A stretch of DNA of 7,594 bases from Aquirhabdus sp. (GCA_030152425.1 JASLJP010000296.1:1-7594), one strand, 5' to 3'. Positions 1 to 5,609 are shown, numbered from the stretch's first letter. Notes: generated by a model not told the origin, from the sequence alone. Translations and numbers: made by a program.

Positions 1-1193
1 CTGCGTGGATTGAGCAGGCAGACATGGCAGGAGATACCATGTCCCATGTGCAGCGTACGCGCATGGTCGTCGATCAGGGCAATGGCGAAATGCAATTGCA
101 CGTTCGGTGCGGCAAGGTCTGGTGAGGTCTTGAGGAAGCCGCCGCACTCGGCAAAGTTCGATGCGATCATGCCACGGTTGGTTTTGCGGTATTTGTTGAT
201 CTGACCCAACAGGCTGAGTCCGCCGCCGACCGAGATCCCCACGGTGTTTTTGCTGTCTTTGGAGGTATAGCCGAAGATATAGTCGGGGTGATCATGGAAG
301 TTTTTGCCGACACCGGGCAGATGGTGCACGACCGGAATATTGTGTTGTTGCAGCTCGGCCTGATCGCCGATGCCGGATACCATCAGCAGTTGCGGTGACT
401 GAAATGCCCCGGCACTGATCAGCACTTCGCGGCGTGCCCGCACGATTTTTTTGACCCCGTCTTGTTTATACTCCACGCCCACGGCGCGACCATCCTCGAT
501 GAGGATGCGCTGGGCGAGGGCATGGGTTTTGACTGTCAGGTTGGGGCGTTTGCCGATATATGGGATCAGATAGCCTTTGGCCGCGCTACAGCGCTCGCCG
601 TTTTTATGAGTGACCTGATAGCGGCCGAGGCCGGTTTGCTCCGCACCGTTAAAGTCGGTGTTGATCGGATAGCCGACTTCGCGTGCGGCTTGCACATAGA
701 TGTCGGGGATCGGGTTATCAGACTGGACTTCGGCGACATTGAGGGGGCCGCCTTGGCCATGATATTCATCGTGGATGCGTTCGTTGTTTTCTGATTTTTT
801 AAAGTAGGGCAGTACATCGTTGTAGGACCAGCCGGGATTGCCCAGCTCAGCCCAATGGTCATAGTCGGTTTTATGTCCGCGGATATAGACCATGGCGTTG
901 ATCGCCGACGAGCCGCCGAGGCATTTGCCACGTGGCTGGTAGCCGATACGGTTGTTGAGACCGGGCTGTGGTACGGTGTTTAGCGCCCAGTTGTTGATCT
1001 TGTACGGCACCATGAGCACCACGGCGGCCGGGGTGTTAACCACCCAGCTATTGCCATCTCCGCCTGCTTCCAGCAAGCACAGGCTTAAGGCGGGATCTTC
1101 GGTCAGGCGTCCCGCGAGGACGCTACCGGCCGAGCCGCCGCCAACCACGATAAAGTCGAATTCTGTTTCGTTTGCAGTGTTGACCTGAGTCAT
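1..1193 (-). CDS. GMC-family FAD-dependent oxidoreductase (choline/alcohol dehydrogenase-like), C-terminus cut by window edge
   Basis: The reverse strand reads open from an ATG at 1193-1191 through 397 complete codons to the window edge. The FAD-binding Rossmann motif VGGGSAG is at about residues 17-23, and LEAGG (E42, ribose-binding position) ends the second strand. GMC signature 1 (GKCLGGSSAIN) is at 89-99 and signature 2 (GAFQSPQLLMVSGIG) at 262-276. Near the edge comes an HGISCHVCLLNPR stretch typical of the substrate domain. Family members run to roughly 530-560 residues, so about a quarter is missing, including the catalytic His-His/Asn pair. Such enzymes oxidise primary alcohols or choline to aldehydes in the cytoplasm or at the inner membrane. 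The visible part does not separate BetA-like from AlkJ-like substrates, and no betI or betB lies beside it. AAAGGAA at 1201-1207 is a good ribosome binding site for this start. Family call is secure; substrate is unknown. Confidence 0.93.
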   Translation of the reverse strand, partial: MTQVNTANETEFDFIVVGGGSAGSVLAGRLTEDPALSLCLLEAGGDGNSWVVNTPAAVVLMVPYKINNWALNTVPQPGLNNRIGYQPRGKCLGGSSAINAMVYIRGHKTDYDHWAELGNPGWSYNDVLPYFKKSENNERIHDEYHGQGGPLNVAEVQSDNPIPDIYVQAAREVGYPINTDFNGAEQTGLGRYQVTHKNGERCSAAKGYLIPYIGKRPNLTVKTHALAQRILIEDGRAVGVEYKQDGVKKIVRARREVLISAGAFQSPQLLMVSGIGDQAELQQHNIPVVHHLPGVGKNFHDHPDYIFGYTSKDSKNTVGISVGGGLSLLGQINKYRKTNRGMIASNFAECGGFLKTSPDLAAPNVQLHFAIALIDDHARTLHMGHGISCHVCLLNPR

Positions 1194-1268
1194 ATTGTCA
1201 TTCCTTTGACCATGGGAGCGGCGATGTGCACCACTCAACATTGCGGCTAGAGTGCAGCAGTTGGTCTA

Positions 1269-1296
1269 ATTATGCCTATAAAACTCAGTCGGTAAA
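1269..1296 (-). promoter_or_regulatory. Candidate sigma-70 promoter of the GMC oxidoreductase
   Basis: On the minus strand TTTACC (1296-1291) and CATAAT (1274-1269, five of six to consensus) are separated by 16 bases. The predicted start would leave a leader of about 70 bases. It lies in the 141-base gap after parA, so the oxidoreductase probably has its own promoter. Found by eye only. Confidence 0.4.
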
Positions 1297-1310
1297 CAAT
1301 AATTTACGAC
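1288..1310. repeat. Inverted repeat overlapping the -35 box of the GMC gene
   Basis: GTCGGTAAA (1288-1296) and TTTACGAC (1303-1310) form an inverted repeat with one bulged G and a 6-base spacer. It covers the candidate -35 box and could be an operator. It could also act as a weak hairpin downstream of parA, whose stop is at 1335-1337, but no good T-run follows it on the minus strand. Its role is uncertain. Confidence 0.3.
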
Positions 1311-1334
1311 TGTGCAGTTACGTGTGTGGCGCGC

Positions 1335-1961
1335 TTACTGGTTGATCATCGCCAATACGGACAGCCACTGTGCCTGCATCGGTGCATACAGTTTTTGGTT
1401 CTGATCAAAAATCGCCAGACCTTGACCGGCCAACTGTGGATAGGCGCTGCGTTCGGTAATCCACGCGATGGGTTTATGGCCCAGCTGGTTGAAGAAATCT
1501 TGCAGTTGTTTGTTGGTCGACGACTGGGCGCGTACGCGGTTGGCCAGCAGATGCACCTGCACCTTGCCCTTGCGAATGCGTTTGATGTCATCGATGTTTT
1601 TTAGAAAACGCTGAGTACTGTCGATATCGAAAAATGACGGCTGTATCAGGGTGATCACCGCATGACTTTCGGCGATGAGGTTTTCAGCCGTATCGCTGTT
1701 CAGTGCACCAGGTGCATCGATGATCAGCCAGTCGGTTTTTTTCGGTGCATCGCCGATGCTTTTTTCATTGCGCCAGTCGAGGCTGGTGATATGCGGCGCA
1801 TGATCCGGGCGTTTCTTCAGCCACTGCAGGGTGGATTTTTGTGGATCAGCATCGGCCAGAGCGACATGGTGGCCTTGTTGCGCCAGCGCCGAGGCGATGG
1901 TGATCGCGGTCATGGTCTTGCCGCAGCCGCCTTTTTGATTGGCGATCAGGATGGTTTTCAT
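1335..1961 (-). CDS. Orphan ParA/MinD-like P-loop ATPase (208 aa)
   Basis: The protein starts with a deviant Walker A motif, KGGCGKT at residues 10-16 after MKTILIANQ. It continues with a switch segment ADADPQKS (37-44) and Walker B LIIDAPG (79-85), the standard ParA/Soj/MinD order. These ATPases dimerise on ATP and position DNA or protein cargo on the nucleoid or membrane. The reading frame stays open upstream to 2243, but ATG at 1961 is the right start. It places the P-loop at the extreme N-terminus as in the family, a weak CGGA site lies about 10 bases upstream, and the extra upstream codons overlap the divergent gene and look non-coding. At 208 residues it is a short ParA without the N-terminal helix-turn-helix of plasmid types. 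No parB or parS-like partner is visible, and the neighbours (oxidoreductase, unknown 84-aa protein) give no clue to its cargo. It is a stand-alone chromosomal ParA rather than the main Soj protein. Confidence 0.9.
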   Translation of the reverse strand: MKTILIANQKGGCGKTMTAITIASALAQQGHHVALADADPQKSTLQWLKKRPDHAPHITSLDWRNEKSIGDAPKKTDWLIIDAPGALNSDTAENLIAESHAVITLIQPSFFDIDSTQRFLKNIDDIKRIRKGKVQVHLLANRVRAQSSTNKQLQDFFNQLGHKPIAWITERSAYPQLAGQGLAIFDQNQKLYAPMQAQWLSVLAMINQ

Positions 1962-1980
1962 GGGTGATTCCGTTCGAAAA

Positions 1981-1998
1981 TTATGCACATGAGCATAA
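1981..1998. promoter_or_regulatory. Near-palindrome over the parA -10 box (candidate operator)
   Basis: TTATGC (1981-1986) and GCATAA (1993-1998) are perfect inverted arms around ACATGA, whose inner CATG is itself symmetric, so 16 of 18 positions are two-fold symmetric. The right arm contains the candidate -10 box of the ParA gene. A bound dimer there would block transcription, consistent with autoregulation or with a regulator elsewhere. Functional assignment is inference. Confidence 0.35.
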
Positions 1999-2019
1999 CA
2001 AAGTTTAATGACGGATGAA
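1992..2019 (-). promoter_or_regulatory. Candidate TG-extended promoter of the ParA gene
   Basis: On the minus strand TATGCT (1997-1992) is directly preceded by TGT (2000-1998), giving an extended -10 element. A weak -35, TTCATC (2019-2014), lies 16 bases upstream. The leader would be only about 25 bases. The same TATGCT hexamer recurs in the candidate promoters at 3758-3763, 5497-5502 and 6357-6362. Confidence 0.4.
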
Positions 2020-2047
2020 TGATTGTTTTGTGAGGCGCGTAGCGGGT

Positions 2048-2077
2048 TTGCTGCGTTAAAGCGGTGTGCTCTAGGGT
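2048..2077 (+). promoter_or_regulatory. Weak candidate promoter of the 84-aa gene
   Basis: TTGCTG (2048-2053) and TAGGGT (2072-2077) are 18 bases apart on the plus strand, about 35 bases before the start codon. TAGACT at 2077-2082 is an alternative -10. Both are poor matches, so the call rests mostly on position. Confidence 0.25.
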
Positions 2078-2111
2078 AGACTAGCTGCATATTTTTTCGC
2101 TGGAGACTCCC

Positions 2112-2366
2112 ATGAAGTTTATTTCCCTGCGTGTCAAAGCCGCGTTGGTACACCACGGCTACACCGCTGATCAGCAGGAGATCGTCGAACGCCGTGAAGG
2201 CGAGCCATTTGCCGAAAAGCTGGTCGCTATCGACCGCATTCAATCGGTCACCGAAAAATACATCCTGCTCTCGTCACTGGCGGGTACGACGCTGTATTGG
2301 GAGTATGAAGGCACGCTGGCCGACCTGACCCGTCGGCTGAGCCTTGCGGGGTTGGTCGTCGGCTAA
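2112..2366 (+). CDS. Small protein of unknown function (84 aa), divergent from parA
   Basis: This is the only convincing plus-strand gene. Its ATG follows a GGAG ribosome binding site (2102-2105) at 6 bases. No domain was recognised with confidence. The N-terminus is basic (MKFISLRVKAALVHHGY), followed by a charged stretch with EIVERREGE. After that comes an alternating hydrophobic pattern, AIDRIQSVTEKYILLS then GTTLYWEYEG, that suggests two or three beta strands, and a short C-terminal helix (TLADLTRRL). That arrangement loosely resembles the FlbD/swarming-motility small beta proteins, but this is a weak shape resemblance, not an assignment. There is no signal peptide or membrane segment, so it is probably cytoplasmic. 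It diverges from the ParA gene across 150 bases and converges on the RTX gene with 64 bases between the stops. Coding status is well supported by the ribosome binding site, composition and clean stop; function is unknown. Confidence 0.75.
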   Translation: MKFISLRVKAALVHHGYTADQQEIVERREGEPFAEKLVAIDRIQSVTEKYILLSSLAGTTLYWEYEGTLADLTRRLSLAGLVVG

Positions 2367-2387
2367 GGGAGGGCTACACGCAGGCAT

Positions 2388-2414
2388 AAAAAAAGGACAT
2401 GCAGTGCATGTCCT
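2388..2414 (-). terminator. Intrinsic terminator of the RTX gene
   Basis: AGGACATGCA (2394-2403) and TGCATGTCCT (2405-2414) are perfect 10-base arms around a single base; the innermost pairs must open to form a loop. Read on the minus strand, the stem is followed by seven Ts (2394-2388) and lies 16 bases past the RTX stop codon. On the plus strand there is no T-run after the stem, so it is a poorer terminator for the convergent 84-aa gene. Confidence 0.85.
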
Positions 2415-2430
2415 GTTCGGGAAGGGTGGG

Positions 2431-3675
2431 TTACTTCCAGTTCGCCGCAAACACGGGTGCCAGAGTCGCTGCCTCGCTGGCCGACAGTGTGGTCTGCCCC
2501 GCTGCTGGCGGGGTCAGACCGGCCATGGCGTTGACCAGATTTTCCACATGGGCGTCGGTCACGACTTTGCCATCGCCGGCGCGGAACACTTCGACGTGGT
2601 TCGACTGGCTGACATAGTAGTTTTTGATCGTCGCCGAGTTGGTGGTGCCGATGATGTCGATCTCGAGGTCATTGCCCACGTGTTTAAACCACAGCTGGGA
2701 CGACGCGACATCGACGGCAAAGCGCAAGGTGTCGGTGTTGCCAGCGGTTGAGTCACTTTCCACGATCGTGTCGTGCTGGCTGGTGCGACCGAGGTTGTAG
2801 GTGTCGTTGCCTTTCTTGCCGGTCAGGATGTTGTTGCCGTTGTTGCCGACGAAGTAGTTGGCGAGATCGTTGCCGACACCATTTCGTGTGCCTGTGCCGG
2901 TCAGGGTCAGGTTTTCCACATTGGCAGCCAATGTATAGCTCACGCTGCTCAGCACCGTATCGGTACCGTTGTTCACCGTTTCATCTACACCATCAGCACT
3001 ATTGTCGACATGGTAGAGGTCGTTACCGGCTCCGCCATGCATCAAGTCGGCGCCGGCACCTCCGATGATGATGTCTAGGTCTTTTCCACCAAAGATCACG
3101 TCATTGCCATCTCCGCCAGTCAATGCGTTTTCGCCGTTGCCGCCAAAAATTGTATCGTTACCCAGCCCACCATCCACAGCGTCTTTGCCGCTGCCTCCGT
3201 AGATCACGTCATTGCCGGCACCGCCCAAGATGAGCGTCGACTCGCCATTGGCATAGACTACATCGTCGCCGCTGCCCGCATCGATCATGTTATAACCAGT
3301 GATGCCGCCGGCACGGATCGTGTCATTGCCATTGCCGGCATTGATCACGTTGTTGCCGATGTTATCCGTAATGGAATCATTACCATCACCACCAAGCAGG
3401 GTGTCATTGCCACCCGCGGTATCAGTGATCGTGTCATTGCCAGCCGCGCCCGACAGCAGGTTGTTGCCTGCGTTGCCAATGATCGTTTTGCCAGGGGGAG
3501 GAGTAACGACTACCGGGCCTGTATAAACACCGCCGATGAAGCTCGACAGGTTATAAGTCGTATCAGGCCCGCCCGTGGTCGAATGCACGATCACCACAAG
3601 ATTGCCATTACTGCCGATACCGATGGTATAGTCACTGATCGTTACACCGTTTACGATCAAAGGAATTCCGCTCAT
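2431..3675 (-). CDS. RTX (haemolysin-type calcium-binding repeat) protein, probable type I secretion substrate (414 aa)
   Basis: Residues 1-60 form a non-repeat N-terminal region ending in a proline hinge (VVVTPPPGK). Residues 64-222 carry many GGxGxDxUx-type nonapeptides such as GGAGNDVIYG, GGLGNDTIFG and GGDGNDVIFG. A linker with YTLAANVENLTLTGTG is typical between RTX blocks, and a second short block lies at about 266-295. Residues 327-375 (LWFKHVGNDLEIDI, then IKNYYVSQSNHVEVF) match the haemolysin-type calcium-binding related domain. The last 40 residues are Ala/Thr/Ser/Leu-rich and end in ATLAPVFAANWK, as expected for an uncleaved C-terminal type I secretion signal. No N-terminal signal peptide is seen. 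Repeats fold into a parallel beta-roll on binding extracellular calcium. No enzymatic domain is recognisable, so a structural, adhesive or matrix role is possible; no exporter genes are nearby. AAGGAT at 3681-3686 gives a good ribosome binding site for ATG 3675. Confidence 0.92.
   Translation of the reverse strand: MSGIPLIVNGVTISDYTIGIGSNGNLVVIVHSTTGGPDTTYNLSSFIGGVYTGPVVVTPPPGKTIIGNAGNNLLSGAAGNDTITDTAGGNDTLLGGDGNDSITDNIGNNVINAGNGNDTIRAGGITGYNMIDAGSGDDVVYANGESTLILGGAGNDVIYGGSGKDAVDGGLGNDTIFGGNGENALTGGDGNDVIFGGKDLDIIIGGAGADLMHGGAGNDLYHVDNSADGVDETVNNGTDTVLSSVSYTLAANVENLTLTGTGTRNGVGNDLANYFVGNNGNNILTGKKGNDTYNLGRTSQHDTIVESDSTAGNTDTLRFAVDVASSQLWFKHVGNDLEIDIIGTTNSATIKNYYVSQSNHVEVFRAGDGKVVTDAHVENLVNAMAGLTPPAAGQTTLSASEAATLAPVFAANWK
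3010..3486 (-). repeat. RTX nonapeptide-coding repeat array
   Basis: Imperfect tandem units of 27 bases, with some 18-base spacings, encode the main GGxGxDxUx block (residues 64-222). Plus-strand strings such as ATCACGTCATTGCC recur in register. Units differ at third positions and in length, including TDTAGGNDT and ITGYNM interruptions, so the array is old and diverged rather than recently expanded. Such arrays can gain or lose units by slippage. Confidence 0.85.
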
Positions 3676-3757
3676 ACTCTATCCTTGAAGGGCGTGTTGT
3701 TTAGGGGATATCGTTTTAATCTACGATAGCTCGTGTTTTAATATTGCGCTGAAATCT

Positions 3758-3786
3758 AGCATATATCATGGCCCTCTACTGCGCAA
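3758..3786 (-). promoter_or_regulatory. Candidate promoter of the RTX gene
   Basis: On the minus strand TTGCGC (3786-3781) and TATGCT (3763-3758) are separated by exactly 17 bases, predicting a leader of about 75 bases. The -35 box is also the right arm of an inverted repeat: ATTGCGC at 3743-3749 pairs with GCGCAAT at 3781-3787. The arms bracket the promoter and could be operator half-sites. Matches to consensus are moderate. Confidence 0.35.
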
Positions 3787-3955
3787 TGCGAGCCATACGG
3801 CCTAGATGGAGTCGATACTGTATAGCTTTATTTAAAAAACTATATAAAACAGCGCAGTGTGATTTTTGTGGTGATGGTCTATATGACGAGCGCTGATATT
3901 TAGTCGACGAATGAACACGGGTATCTGCTTTATTTAAAATGTGTTCAGAATCACA

Positions 3956-3995
3956 GCGTCAATATCATTTTAAACCGCATGAGATATATTGACGC
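3956..3995. repeat. Widely spaced inverted repeat, 10-base arms
   Basis: GCGTCAATAT (3956-3965) and ATATTGACGC (3986-3995) are perfect inverted arms with a 20-base spacer, so arm centres are 30 bases apart, close to three helical turns. No T-run follows on either strand, so it is not an ordinary terminator. It lies between the decarboxylase terminator and the RTX promoter. A regulator binding site or an RNA stem are both possible. Confidence 0.4.
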
Positions 3996-4090
3996 AGGCA
4001 AGGGGTGTTAGAAATCCATATCGGCCATGATTGCTTATACAGATTCCCGTTCAGTATTGTTCGAGCGTAGTAAAGGGAATACGACCGATC

Positions 4091-4125
4091 ATAAAAAAAC
4101 GCCCGATGCATTGCATCAGGCGTTT
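4091..4125 (-). terminator. Intrinsic terminator of the ornithine decarboxylase gene
   Basis: AAACGCC (4097-4103) pairs with GGCGTTT (4119-4125), and GATGCA (4105-4110) with TGCATC (4112-4117), with one C/A mismatch between the two stem parts. On the minus strand it is followed by seven Ts (4099-4093), 30 bases after the stop. On the plus strand only a short TTTATT follows, so termination in that direction would be weaker. Confidence 0.85.
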
Positions 4126-4154
4126 ATTGCAGGACCGGGCAAACCCAGACCGGA

Positions 4155-5324
4155 TTAGTCGAGGTAGTAGGTGGCCAATGGCGGGAAGCCGTTAAACTCG
4201 ACCGAAGAGTACGAGTTGGTGTATGCACCGGTGGTTAGCCAATAGATCTTGTCGCCGACTGCGAGATTCAGCGGCAGTTGGTAGTCGACATTTTCATACA
4301 TGATGTCGGTTGAGTCGCAGGTTGGACCCGCCAGTACCACGCCGCCTTCTTTCTCTTTGTCTTCCATTTTCGGGGTGTAGATTGGGTATTTGATCGACTC
4401 GCCCAAGGTTTCGATCAGGCCTTGGAACAGACCGACATCGAGGTAGACCCAACGTTTCAAGTCAGTCCGTGATTTACGTGAAATCAGCACGACTTCAGAC
4501 ACGAGTACACCCGACTCACCGACCAGCGAACGGCCGGGCTCGAGGATGATTTCCGGCACTTCATCGCCGTGGTCGTCATGCAGGTAGCGCGCGATTTCTT
4601 CGGCGTAGGTCTGGATCGGGTTGACCTCAGAGATATAGTTGGCTGGAAAGCCGCCGCCCATGTTGATCATTTTCAGGGTGACGTTTTCTTCGTATTTCAT
4701 CCAGTCAAACATGTACTTGACTTTCGACAGTGCTGCATCCCAGACCGCGATGTCTTTTTGCTGGCTACCGACGTGGAATGAAATGCCGTAAGGCACCAGA
4801 CCGAGCAGTTTGGCTTGCACGAGCAGATCCAGCGCCATGTCTGGATGGCAGCCAAATTTACGCGACAGTGGCCATTCTGCGGTTTCGCCGCCTTCCACCA
4901 AGATACGCACGAATACTTTTGAACCTGGGGCATTGTCGGCGATGCTTTGCAGGTCGTTTTTGGAGTCGGTGACGAACAGACGCACGCCTTTTTCGTAGGC
5001 GTATTTAACATGAGCGGCTTTTTTGATGGTGTTGCCATAGGAGATGCGATCGGGTGATACACCGCATTCCAGCACGCGATTCAGTTCAAAAATCGAAGCG
5101 ATGTCGAAGCTTGAACCCAGTTCATTGAGCAGCTTGACCACAGGTGCGCCCGGATTGGCTTTGAGGGCGTAGTGCACTTTTGCGCTCGGGAAGCAGGTCG
5201 TCAGTTCTTTGTATTTTTGACGGATGATTTCCAGATCGACCACCAGAAACGGGGTTTCCTTACCTTGGGAAAACTCTTGGATCTTTTTCCACTCTTCGGG
5301 TGAGCAATAGTTATTCAGATTCAT
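4155..5324 (-). CDS. speC: Ornithine decarboxylase, alanine-racemase (type III) fold
   Basis: This PLP enzyme decarboxylates L-ornithine to putrescine, the entry to polyamine synthesis, in the cytoplasm. The PLP lysine is K55 in YALKAN. HVGSQ is at 184-188, the glycine loop GGGFP at 223-227 and EPGR (phosphate binding) at 262-265. The active-site segment from the partner subunit, GPTCDSTD, is at 333-340 with C336 and D337 equivalent to eukaryotic ODC C360 and D361. GAYT (366-369) supplies the PLP-contacting Tyr368. The whole 389-residue sequence closely resembles the Pseudomonas SpeC type, to which the symbol refers, not the large aspartate-aminotransferase-fold E. coli SpeC. Some relatives also accept lysine, so lysine/ornithine dual activity cannot be excluded. 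The ATG at 5324 has only a weak GAG upstream. A possible small ORF ends 34 bases before it, and translation might depend on that leader. A strong terminator follows the gene. Confidence 0.95.
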   Translation of the reverse strand: MNLNNYCSPEEWKKIQEFSQGKETPFLVVDLEIIRQKYKELTTCFPSAKVHYALKANPGAPVVKLLNELGSSFDIASIFELNRVLECGVSPDRISYGNTIKKAAHVKYAYEKGVRLFVTDSKNDLQSIADNAPGSKVFVRILVEGGETAEWPLSRKFGCHPDMALDLLVQAKLLGLVPYGISFHVGSQQKDIAVWDAALSKVKYMFDWMKYEENVTLKMINMGGGFPANYISEVNPIQTYAEEIARYLHDDHGDEVPEIILEPGRSLVGESGVLVSEVVLISRKSRTDLKRWVYLDVGLFQGLIETLGESIKYPIYTPKMEDKEKEGGVVLAGPTCDSTDIMYENVDYQLPLNLAVGDKIYWLTTGAYTNSYSSVEFNGFPPLATYYLD

Positions 5325-5358
5325 ATGCGGTCAACTCAATAAAAATGGAAAAACAAGC

Positions 5359-5481
5359 TTAAGAAATCAGCTGAGGATGGCTCAGGAAATCATCTGGCAA
5401 TTCGACTTTTGCATCCTGTATGCCATGTGGTAAATGGCAGCATTTTTCAGGTCTGGATAAGTCCGCCAAAGATATAGCCAT
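5359..5481 (-). CDS. Possible small protein or leader peptide (40 aa) upstream of speC
   Basis: A 41-codon frame, ATG at 5481 to TAA at 5361-5359, ends 34 bases before the speC start on the same strand. Its product begins MAISLADLSRPEK, has a Cys/His cluster CCHLPHG at 14-20, and ends with an acidic, well-mixed segment VELPDDFLSHPQLIS at 26-40 that looks like real protein. There is no signal peptide or membrane helix. Against it: no clear Shine-Dalgarno precedes the ATG, several codons (AGA, ATA, TTA) are unlike those of the neighbouring genes, and an ORF this size arises readily by chance. If expressed, it may be a cis-acting leader peptide for polyamine control of speC or a small metal-binding protein. 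The inverted repeats TGCCAT/ATGGCA (5438-5433 with 5425-5420) and CTGAG/CTCAG (5385-5381 with 5375-5371) within it could form RNA stems. The call is tentative and no family was recognised. Confidence 0.35.
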   Translation of the reverse strand: MAISLADLSRPEKCCHLPHGIQDAKVELPDDFLSHPQLIS

Positions 5482-5485
5482 AGCC

Positions 5486-5525
5486 GATCAGATTCAAGCA
5501 TAACTGTATGTCAATTTGCTAAAAA
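5486..5525 (-). promoter_or_regulatory. Candidate promoter region for speC and the upstream small ORF
   Basis: A perfect TTGACA lies at 5514-5509 on the minus strand, but the hexamer 17 bases downstream (CTGATC, 5491-5486) is a poor -10. Alternatively TATGCT (5502-5497) can pair with a weak TTTTTA -35 (5525-5520) at 17 bases within a T-rich tract. The latter would start transcription about 15 bases before the 40-codon ORF. Neither is decisive. Confidence 0.3.
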
Positions 5526-5571
5526 AACGTCAAATTTGGCAGGAAAATAGATGAAGTGCAGGAGAGGAGAC

Positions 5572-5609
5572 GGTGCAAGGGTTTGCACCACCCTTGCACG
5601 TGTTTTTTT
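5572..5609 (+). terminator. Plus-strand intrinsic terminator with an overlapping alternative hairpin
   Basis: GTGCAAGGGT (5573-5582) pairs perfectly with ACCCTTGCAC (5590-5599) around a 7-base loop, followed after GTG by seven Ts (5603-5609). It is oriented for plus-strand transcription although both flanking genes are on the minus strand. The same 5' arm can instead pair GGTGCAA (5572-5578) with TTGCACC (5583-5589), which would disrupt the terminator stem. On the minus strand no T-run follows, so it is not an obvious carbonic anhydrase terminator. Confidence 0.6.

Larger units (their letters stand above)
3676..4154. other. Gene-free AT-rich intergenic region between the RTX and ornithine decarboxylase genes
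   Basis: No supported gene lies in these 479 bases; the ORFs I checked by eye on either strand are under about 12 codons and lack ribosome binding sites. The stretch is visibly more AT-rich than its neighbours. It holds the RTX promoter region (3758-3786), two inverted repeats (3743-3787 and 3956-3995) and the decarboxylase terminator at its right end. It also has a 13-base direct repeat, GCTTTATTTAAAA, at 3825-3837 and 3927-3939. About 200 bases (3800-4010) go beyond what a simple promoter needs. Confidence 0.6.

Noticed and set aside
462..794. Plus-strand 110-codon frame opposite the GMC gene
   Set aside because: The minus strand has a continuous, motif-bearing GMC protein here; the plus frame is a shadow.
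1962..2243. N-terminal extension of the ParA frame to 302 residues
   Set aside because: The P-loop belongs at the extreme N-terminus, ATG 1961 starts exactly there, and the extension overlaps the candidate promoter and the divergent gene.
2388..2414. Terminator for the plus-strand 84-aa gene
   Set aside because: The stem lacks a T-run on the plus strand; its T-run serves the minus-strand RTX gene.
2748..3078. Cys/Arg-rich plus-strand frames opposite the RTX gene
   Set aside because: These are antisense shadows of the repetitive glycine/aspartate codons and have no plausible starts.
3010..3486. Tandem repeats as a possible CRISPR array
   Set aside because: Units are degenerate, in frame, without unique spacers, and encode RTX nonapeptides.
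5420..5503. 27-codon plus-strand ORF antisense to the speC leader (MPCGKWQHFSG...)
   Set aside because: It has no ribosome binding site, is short, and overlaps the more protein-like minus-strand ORF.
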